In this document: positions 9,021-15,900 of the stretch, piece by piece
How the letters are laid out: every line of letters begins with the position of its first letter
How positions within the stretch are numbered: the first letter of the stretch is position 1
NCBI GenBank assembly: GCA_964511535.1
Contig: CAZEFW010000119.1
Coordinates: forward strand, 1 to 29,792
Reading direction: 5' to 3'
DNA: 29,792 bases
Source: CAZCFB01 sp964511535
GTDB lineage: Bacteria > Myxococcota_A > Polyangia > GCA-2747355 > CAZCFB01
Notes under the pieces: model-generated
The model's database searches: none
What the model was told of the DNA's origin: nothing
What the model saw: only the letters and a program-made list of their open reading frames with translations
Position numbers and translations under genes: made by a program

Positions 9021-9729
9021 GGCCGAGGCCCTGCATGCCCTGCGGGGGACCCTGTGGGTCATGCTCGGCTCCTTCGATCCGGTGCACCGGGCCCACCAGT
9101 GGCTCGTGGACCAGGCGCTGGCCCGGGGAGAGGCGGCGCTGCTGCTGATCCCGGCGCTGCACTTCGAAAAGCGCGTGCGCTTTCCCCACAACGCCACCTT
9201 CTCCATGCGGCTGGCCATGTTGCGGCAGGTCTTTTCGCCCCGCCGCGGGCCCGTGCACCTCGGCGTGACGGAGGAGGTGCTGTTCGTGCGATTGCTCGGG
9301 GAGGTGCAGGCGCTGGCTCCGGCCGCCCGGGTGCGGTTCGTCATGGGCCGGGACACATGGGACAAGGCGCGGGACAGCGAGGCGTACTTCCGACGCCTGG
9401 GGCTGCGGTGGGGTGAGGAGCAGGTGACCGCGCTGGAGCGGGTGCTGGGCGAGGCGCTGGTGTTCGACCGGCGGGCAATGGGCCAGGGGCTGGCGGTGCC
9501 CGGCATGCTGCGGAGGATCTCGTCGACGTTGGTGCGACGGACGGCGCGCGTGCTGCATCGGAGGGGTGCGCCGGCGAAGGAATGGCGGAGCGCGATGGAG
9601 GGGATGGTGCACGGACCGACGGTGCGGTTCATTCGCGAGCACGGGCTGTATGGTGAAGGCGCGGCGCAGCTGCCATCCTCGCCCCCGGGGCCAGACGCGG
9701 GCGCCTACAATGGAACTCCCACGCCGTAG
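8995..9729 (+). CDS. nadD: NadD-like nicotinate-nucleotide adenylyltransferase
   Basis: 244 residues of the nucleotidyltransferase alpha/beta phosphodiesterase fold. The ATP-binding motif is GSFDPVHRAH (residues 25-34, the GxFxPxHxxH pattern) and the second is ISSTLVR (175-181). The end HGPTVRFIREHGLY matches the usual NadD C-terminus (ADYIREHGLY type), followed by a 20-residue Pro/Gly-rich tail. It starts at a GTG, with GGGAG 8 nt upstream, inside the preceding gene. NadD makes nicotinate adenine dinucleotide from NaMN and ATP, which fits NrtR control. It is divergent in the middle (HFEKRVRFPHNATF, VMGRDTWDKARD), so another pyridine- or phosphate-bearing substrate is possible. Confidence 0.8.
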   Translation: MITCSPAREAEALHALRGTLWVMLGSFDPVHRAHQWLVDQALARGEAALLLIPALHFEKRVRFPHNATFSMRLAMLRQVFSPRRGPVHLGVTEEVLFVRLLGEVQALAPAARVRFVMGRDTWDKARDSEAYFRRLGLRWGEEQVTALERVLGEALVFDRRAMGQGLAVPGMLRRISSTLVRRTARVLHRRGAPAKEWRSAMEGMVHGPTVRFIREHGLYGEGAAQLPSSPPGPDAGAYNGTPTP

Positions 9730-9761
9730 GGGGAAGGAGGCCGGGTCGGTGCGCGCTGCTT

Positions 9762-9767
9762 TATAAT
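9762..9767 (+). promoter_or_regulatory. Perfect TATAAT -10 box, 7 nt before the ATG
   Basis: TATAAT followed by CCAGCTC and the ATG at 9775. No good -35 and no Shine-Dalgarno are visible, so transcription would start at about the start codon (leaderless). Confidence 0.5.
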
Positions 9768-9774
9768 CCAGCTC

Positions 9775-10341
9775 ATGCGTCCTCACCTGTTCGTCATGTT
9801 CGCCCTGGCGCTGGCGGCGGCGCCCGCGCTCGCTCAGGATGAGCCGTACCTCGCCCGCCCGCCCACCGACAGGTTCGTCCAGTGGATCGTCGCTGAACCG
9901 TTGCTGTACGTGGGCACGCTCGCGGCAAGGGGCTCGGGTACGAACAATGTTGGCGGGGGGGCGCTGGTTCGCCTCTTCACGCTTCGCTGGCGCCACGCTT
10001 ACCTGACCCTCGCCGAGGGCGGCGGCGCCGCAGGGATCGACAGCTTCTTCTTCGCCGCCGGTATGTCAGCAGGCCTCGACTTCAAGCTCGGCCGCCGCGA
10101 CCAGCACCACCTGCGTCTGGGCCTCGGCGCCCACTTCGCGGGCTTCCTCTACCGCCTCGGCGGCGACGATATGAGCGGCTCCGTCGGACTCGCGGTGACC
10201 CCGGAGATCTCCTACCTGTACGAGTACCCCGGCGGCATGGTGATCGGCGCCTCCTGGCGCGCCCTTTGCCCGGTTCATCCCAGGGAGGATCCAGGCGACT
10301 ACGCCGCGGCGCTGAGCTTCGGCTTCTTGATCGGAATCTAG
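9775..10341 (+). CDS. Small exported, possibly outer-membrane beta-barrel protein
   Basis: 188 residues with a Sec signal peptide (hydrophobic core LFVMFALALAAAPALA, cleavage before QDEPY). The mature part is rich in alternating aromatic/hydrophobic and Gly residues (GGGALVRLFTLRW, FFFAAGMSAGLDFKLGRRD, LRLGLGAHFAGFLYRL, MVIGASWRAL) and ends SFGFLIGI. These amphipathic strands suggest a small beta-barrel, but no family is recognised. It converges with the epimerase gene: the two TAG stops share the palindrome CTAG at 10338-10341. The start was chosen for the signal peptide. Confidence 0.75.
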   Translation: MRPHLFVMFALALAAAPALAQDEPYLARPPTDRFVQWIVAEPLLYVGTLAARGSGTNNVGGGALVRLFTLRWRHAYLTLAEGGGAAGIDSFFFAAGMSAGLDFKLGRRDQHHLRLGLGAHFAGFLYRLGGDDMSGSVGLAVTPEISYLYEYPGGMVIGASWRALCPVHPREDPGDYAAALSFGFLIGI

Positions 10342-11318
10342 ATCAACCCCTCCGCTCGATACCAGCTCACCGCGTCGCGGATCGCCTCCTCCGCCGGCCT
10401 GATGCCGTAGCCCAGCTCCTTACAAGCCTTGTCGGACGAATAAAACAGCCTGGAGGACACCGCCACGAGCGCCCCCTCCTGCAGCGGCAGCGGGACGCCG
10501 AACCGCCGCCGCAATCGGTCGGCCAGGCGCCCCAGGACGCGCAGCCGGCCCAGGGGCAGGGTGACCAGCGGCTCGCGGCGCCCCAGCTCCCGGCAGATCA
10601 TGGCGAACAGCTCCCGGTAGGTCAGGTTCTCGCCGCCCAGCACGTAGCGTTCGCCCGGGCGCCCGCGCTGCAGCGCCTGCAGGTGCCCCCGGGCCACGTC
10701 GTCCACGTGCACCACGGAGGTGCCGCCCTCTGGCGCGGCCAGCAACACGCCCCGGGCCGCGGCCATCACGTAGCTGCCCGCGTTGAAGTTGACATCCCAG
10801 GGCCCGAACATGGTGCCCGGCAGCACCGCCAGCGCGTCGAAGCCGTCCCGCGCCGCTTGCAGCACCAGCGCCTCCGAGCGGCGCTTGGAGTCCATGTACC
10901 CCATGCGCAGCGGCGCCCAGGTGTCAGGCGTTCGCTCGTCGCCCACCGTGCCGTTCGGCGGCGCGCCGAGGGTGTTGACCGTGCTGGTGTGCACCAGCCG
11001 CCGGACCCCGGCGCGCTGGCACGCGTCGATCAACAGCCGCGTCCCCTCCACGTTGACCTGCATCTGCCGCTCGTACAGCGACGGGACGAAGGTGACCATG
11101 GCCGCCGCGTTGATCACGGCCTCCACGCCCTGCACCAGCCGCCCGGTGCCCGGCTCGTCCAGCAGGTCGCAGGCCACGGCCTCGTCCAGCAGCTCGCGCA
11201 CCAGCCGGGGATGGTCCCCCGGGCGGAAGCTGCCGCGCACCCAGTGGCCATCCTGCTTCAGCAGGCGCACGACCCGGGCGCCCAGGAGTCCGCTGACCCC
11301 GGTGACCAGCACGCGCAT
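10338..11318 (-). CDS. NAD-dependent epimerase/dihydroflavonol reductase-like SDR protein
   Basis: 326-residue extended short-chain dehydrogenase. The Rossmann motif GVSGLLG is at 7-13. HTSTVN (110-115) supplies the Ser/Thr, and Tyr141/Lys145 (YMDSK) form the active-site YxxxK. LPGTMFGP and VHVDDVARGH are signatures of the dihydroflavonol-4-reductase/3-beta-HSD-like group. It probably oxidises or reduces a sugar, sterol or polyketide-type alcohol; the exact substrate is not readable. It is the last of four closely spaced minus-strand genes and starts 19 bp after the BRCT gene. Confidence 0.9.
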   Translation of the reverse strand: MRVLVTGVSGLLGARVVRLLKQDGHWVRGSFRPGDHPRLVRELLDEAVACDLLDEPGTGRLVQGVEAVINAAAMVTFVPSLYERQMQVNVEGTRLLIDACQRAGVRRLVHTSTVNTLGAPPNGTVGDERTPDTWAPLRMGYMDSKRRSEALVLQAARDGFDALAVLPGTMFGPWDVNFNAGSYVMAAARGVLLAAPEGGTSVVHVDDVARGHLQALQRGRPGERYVLGGENLTYRELFAMICRELGRREPLVTLPLGRLRVLGRLADRLRRRFGVPLPLQEGALVAVSSRLFYSSDKACKELGYGIRPAEEAIRDAVSWYRAEGLI

Positions 11319-11337
11319 GGAGGTTCCCCCTGGGGAG

Positions 11338-11940
11338 CTACTTGGCCTGGATCGCGGCCCGCACGAAGTCCGCCTCGGAGATGATCAGGGTCGCCGCGCC
11401 CTTGCGCTTCTGCTCCAGCGTCGCCTCCACCACGTCGGCGTAGGACGCGGTGCGCCACTGGTCGCCGCCCACGCCGCCGATGACCAGGTAGTCCAGCCCG
11501 CTGTCAGCCGCGGCCGCCACGTTGCCCCCCTGGGCCTCGACCACCGCCTTGGCCTTGGCGACCTCTGCGAACTCCAGATCCCCGGCGAAGAAGAAGCTGC
11601 GGCCGGTCAGGTGCACCGCCGGGTCGGCGTCGAACACGCTCTGCGCGTCTCCGTCGAAGGTGGAGATGCCGGAGAGGAACATCAGCAGCTGCAGCCGCTC
11701 GTACTCGTCGACCACGTTGTCAGCCTGGATCTTGCCGAGCAGGCGGTACAGCTTGGACAGCGGCCACTTGTCCTTGAATTGCTCGTGCTTCTGGAGCCAC
11801 TGGGTCAGGAAGGCGACCTCGTCGTCGTCAACCTCGCCGTCGTACACAACACGGCCGGCGATGGACTTCAGCTCGGCGATGACCATCTTCTCCATCTGGG
11901 GCAGGGAGCTCAGCTCCAAAGGCTTGTCGTCCTGGCTCAT
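11338..11940 (-). CDS. BRCT-domain protein with TerB-like N-terminal region
   Basis: 200 residues. The start at 11940 is preferred over an upstream ATG because GGAGTCACGA precedes it. Residues 18-95 form a helical region (AGRVVYDGEVDDDEVAFLTQWL and QADNVVDEYERLQLLMFL) resembling the TerB-like repeats found before BRCT domains in some bacterial proteins. Residues 112-200 are a BRCT domain like that at the end of NAD-dependent DNA ligase: GRSFFFAGDLE, EAQGGNVAAAADSGLDYLVIGG, IISEADFVRAAI. There is no ligase or nuclease catalytic domain. BRCT domains bind DNA ends or phosphoproteins, so a DNA-repair adaptor is a reasonable guess. 58 bp separate it from the methyltransferase gene. Confidence 0.85.
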   Translation of the reverse strand: MSQDDKPLELSSLPQMEKMVIAELKSIAGRVVYDGEVDDDEVAFLTQWLQKHEQFKDKWPLSKLYRLLGKIQADNVVDEYERLQLLMFLSGISTFDGDAQSVFDADPAVHLTGRSFFFAGDLEFAEVAKAKAVVEAQGGNVAAAADSGLDYLVIGGVGGDQWRTASYADVVEATLEQKRKGAATLIISEADFVRAAIQAK

Positions 11941-11964
11941 TCGTGACTCCGTGTCTGAGTGATT

Positions 11965-11997
11965 CCGCGCAGAGTCTGACACAAGGGACCTGCGCGG
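11965..11997 (-). terminator. 8-bp perfect hairpin between methyltransferase and BRCT genes
   Basis: CCGCGCAG and CTGCGCGG pair perfectly around a 17-nt loop, just after the methyltransferase stop. No U-tract follows. It could be a weak terminator or a processing/stability hairpin. Confidence 0.3.
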
Positions 11998-11998
11998 T

Positions 11999-12883
11999 CT
12001 ACCCGGCCCGCCTGGCCACCAGCACGGGGAACTCCGCGTCGGGCGCCATGTCCGAGATGGGCGGGAACTCCCGCTCCACCCGCATGCCCCCGGACTCGAG
12101 CAGCTGCTCCAGCTCGCCGGGGCGGTACGCCTGGTGGCACTGGGCGAAGCGGCGCGCCTGGCCCGTGCGCCCGTCGATGATCCAGTGCACGGTGATCTCG
12201 CTGCTCAGCTCCTCGTCCCAGGTGTGCTCCCTGAGCCAAAGGTGCGGCTCATCGCTCCAGAATGACCGCTCGCACGCCTCCCACTCGGTGTGGTCCTCCT
12301 GGGTGAACCGGTCCCACGGCTGGGGCTCCAGCACCAGCAGGCCCCCCGGCGCCAGGGCCGCCGCGGCCAGCCGGATGATCGCCTCCAGGTCCTCGGCGAC
12401 GAAGGCGTTGAGCTCGCCGTACCAGAAGGTCGCCAGGTCGAACGCCACGCCCGCGGTCAGCTCCTCGGGCTGCACGTCCAGCACGCTGCGCTGCAGGTAC
12501 CGGCAGTCGAGCCCCTCGCGGGCCGCAGCCTGGTCGGCGTGGGCTATGGACGCCGGCGAGATGTCCACGCCCACGGTCTGCCACCCTGCCCGGGCCAGGG
12601 CCTGGCAGTACAGCCCCGGACCGCAGCCCAGATCCAGCAGCCGGGGCGACTGCTCCTCGGGGAAGTACCCGCTGGCCAGCGACCGCAGCCAGTGCACATG
12701 CTGCTCAATCACCCCGGGGCCGCGGCTGGCCAGGTGGGTCTCCGGATCGAGGTGCACGTCGAGCAGGCGCCGGCTCAACTCCGGGTCGTGCCACGGCACC
12801 TTGGTTCCGTCCTGCCAGGGGATCGCCGGCCTCCGCATGGTCAGGACCTGTCTCAGCGTCTGGCTGAAGGTGGGCTCGCTCAT
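11999..12883 (-). CDS. SAM-dependent class I methyltransferase
   Basis: 294 residues. Motif I is LLDLGCGPG (82-90), followed by VGVDISPASI, DLATFWYGELNAF and LAPGGLLVLEPQPW, all typical of the Rossmann-fold methyltransferases. A long N-terminal part (about 1-78) contains IPWQDGTKVPWHDPE, and the C-terminus carries a substrate region with several Trp residues. Start at 12883 has GGAGGAG upstream. It follows the alpha-2-macroglobulin gene by 27 bp. Substrate unknown; small molecules are more likely than DNA because no target-recognition region is seen. Confidence 0.88.
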   Translation of the reverse strand: MSEPTFSQTLRQVLTMRRPAIPWQDGTKVPWHDPELSRRLLDVHLDPETHLASRGPGVIEQHVHWLRSLASGYFPEEQSPRLLDLGCGPGLYCQALARAGWQTVGVDISPASIAHADQAAAREGLDCRYLQRSVLDVQPEELTAGVAFDLATFWYGELNAFVAEDLEAIIRLAAAALAPGGLLVLEPQPWDRFTQEDHTEWEACERSFWSDEPHLWLREHTWDEELSSEITVHWIIDGRTGQARRFAQCHQAYRPGELEQLLESGGMRVEREFPPISDMAPDAEFPVLVARRAG

Positions 12884-12910
12884 CTCGGGCTCCTCCGGGG
12901 CGCTCCGTGT

Positions 12911-15900
12911 CTACGGGGCGAATGTAACCCGCCGGGCGCCGGTGTGCCCATACACCTCGGGGGTGTACATCTCCTCGGCGCGAGCCGGCGGCGCCGCGAA
13001 GGAGCCGGCCGAGGTGACCCGCGCCATGTACCGGTGGGTGTGGGCCCCGGCCCGCATGTGATCCACGAAGAAGAGGGCCCGGTCGTCGCGCAGCTCGCGA
13101 TGGTCGTGGGGCGAGGCGTTGGCCCACTGGCGCCACGCGCCGAAGGCCCGGCTCCCCGTGGCGAGGGTGGCGTCGAGCGCCTCCACCCCGGCGGGCAGCG
13201 GGTCCTCGATCACCACGTACCGGCGCGCCTCGGCGGTCCGGACCTTCAGGGTCACCATCAGGGTGTCACCCAGGCGCGGCGCCCTGGGCGGCGAGACCGG
13301 CGCCCCGCCGGCGTCCAGCACGGCAACCTGCCGCGTCACCGACAGGCCATGGTCCCGGGCCGCGCGAGGCAGCACAAGCGGCGAGTAGCGCAGGCGGGCC
13401 ACGTAGTACAGCGTGCCCGCGCCCCGCTTGGCGATGGTCAGGTCCCGGGCCGCGGCGCCGGCCAGCCGGAGCAGCCGCGCCATGGGGACCCGCGCCCGCT
13501 GCTCGGCCACGGCGTGCCCGCGAAAGCGCGCGGACACGAGCCGTCGCCCGCCCAGCCAGACGCCCGCCTCGAAGTCCGGGGGCTCGCGCTCCATGATCCG
13601 CGCGTAATCCCACAGGGCCATGAGCGCCCACGCGGCCTCCTGGGTGTTGCGAAAGCGCGCCTCGCCGCCCCTCCCCTGCAGGAACCAGCGCACCAGCCGC
13701 GGCGCCATGGGGTGGGTCGGGCGCGCTGCGAGCAGGGCGAGCAGGACCATGGCGCTGGTCCGATCGCTGGAGTGCATCAGCACCTTGTACCCGTCGTGCA
13801 GGGGCTCCTCGGCGTGCGCGTGGGTGCCGTCCACGCGCAGGCTGTTGCTCAGCTGTCGCACCAGCGACGCCACGGCCTCCTTCTCCCCGGGAGCCCGGGC
13901 CGGATCGGTGGCCAGCGCGGCCAGCAGCATGGCCCGGGCGAACAGGGGCTTCGGCTCCTTTACCGCCGCGAGGACCACCCCCGCCTTGCCCACCGGTCGG
14001 CCGTGCAGCGCCAGCGCGTAGAGCATCATCGCCCGCCGCGAAAAGCCGTATCGCCCGAGGCGCTTGCTCAGCGGCGCGCGCGAGGCCAGGTACTTCAGCG
14101 CCCGGTCCATGGCATGGCGGGGCGCCTTCACCGCGCTGCTCGCCGCCACCAGCTCGAGCCGGTGCAGCACCACCAGCGCGTAGGCGGTCAGCCACGGCGA
14201 GGAGCTGCTGCTGCCTGGCCAGTAGCCGAAGCCGCCGTCGTGGCGCTGCATGGCCAGCAGGTTGCGCAGGCCCGCGCCGAGCATGGCGCCCGCCCCGTCG
14301 GGCAGCTTGAGCTTGAACCGGGCGCCGAGGGCCACGGCCGCGGCCAGGGCCAGCACCCGGGAGGATTGCTGCTCCAGGCAGCCGTAGGGGTAGCGCACGA
14401 GCTGGTCCAGCCCGTCCTCCACGCCGGTCAGCGCGGTGGACGCGAGCCTCACCTCCAGGCCCCCCACGGCGGGGTCGAGATCGCCCAGGCGGCTGAGCCC
14501 CTGGCGCACCGCGCGGCGGGTCTGGCCGCTGACCGAGGCGGCGGCCGGCAGGGTGACGCGGATCACGGGCAGCGACCGCTCCAGGGAATCCTCCACCCCC
14601 GCCATGGTCACGGTGAACCGCAGGCGCCCCTGCCCGGGCGTCCTGGCGGAGAGGCCGAAGCGCACCTCCCGGGAGGCGCCGCGGGGCAGGTTCACCTCCT
14701 GGACCGCGGGCCCGCGCAGCGTCACGGCGCCGCCGGAGGCCGCGGCGGTCACCCGCGCCTTGCCCGGGGCCAGGCCGGTGTTGTAGAGCACCACCCCCGC
14801 GCTGGCGTCATCGCCCGGGCGCATGAAGCGCGGCAGCGCGGGCAGGGCCAGCAGGGGCAGATCCACCCGCAGGCTGGAGCGACCGCGACCCGCGGCCCGG
14901 CCCTCACCCACGGCCAGGGCCATCAGCCGGTAGGTGGTCAGGTTGCCGGGCAGGGTGAACGACGCCGACGCTCGCCCCACCTCGTCGGTGACGAGGGTGG
15001 TGTGCCAGGCGGTGGTGAGGAAGCGCCGCCGCGGTGTTTGCTTCTTGCGGCCGCGACGGCCTGACAGGCGCCCGGCCCCGCCGCCGTACCCCACGCCGCT
15101 GCCGCCGCCGCCGCCGTGGCCGATGGTGCCGAGCCCACCGATCCCGCAGCCCGAGCCGCCGGACAGGTCCTGGTGCAGCACCGGGATCTTCAGCGAGAGC
15201 AGGTCCTGGCGCAGTTCGTCCACCAGCACCCCGTCCCGTGGCGTGCGCGCCAGGTCGTGGTACGGGTCGGGCAGCGAGTAGCGCGTCAGCCGCAGCACCG
15301 CCTCGTCCACCGCCATGAGCACCACCTGGGCCCGCCGCGTCTTGCCCTGCCCGTCGCGAACCTGGACCTTGACCTGCACGCGCTGGCCCGGGCGGTACTG
15401 CTGGCGATCCGCGCGCAGCTCCACCTTCAGTCGATGAGGGGCGCTGTCGAGGCGCAGCGCTGCCGTGGCGGTGACCATGGGCCCGAGGCGGCGGCGCATG
15501 TCGCGACCGGGGCGCAGGCCCACTGCGCGCAGGGTGACCTGGTCAGCGAACGCGCGCTGGACCGGCACGCGCGCCGTGGCCACGCCGGCGCGGTTGAAGG
15601 TCAGCGGCAGCGCGCTGAACACACGCTCCCGCTCCACGAAGAGCACGGCATCGCCGGCGAAGCCGCGCCGCTGCACGGTGACCTGCGCATGCTGCCCCGG
15701 CAGGTACTGGTCTCGGTCCAGGGTCACCGACAGCTGAGCGGCCTGGCGCTCGAGGTCCCGCTCGCGGCGGTGCTGCTGCTGCTGCCAGCGGGTGTCGTGC
15801 GCCTCCGGGCGGCTGAGCTGCTCGGCGGTCCTCGCCTCGGCACCATCGCTGTCCTTCGTCGACAGCAGCAGCACCAGGTCGGCGTGGCTGTCCCAGGCCT

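Noticed and set aside
12290..15064. Long plus-strand open frame (924 codons) opposite the alpha-2-macroglobulin gene
   Set aside because: Composition is typical of an antisense shadow in GC-rich DNA (His, Arg, Gly, Gln, Pro rich, no domain), whereas the minus-strand frame has A2M motifs.
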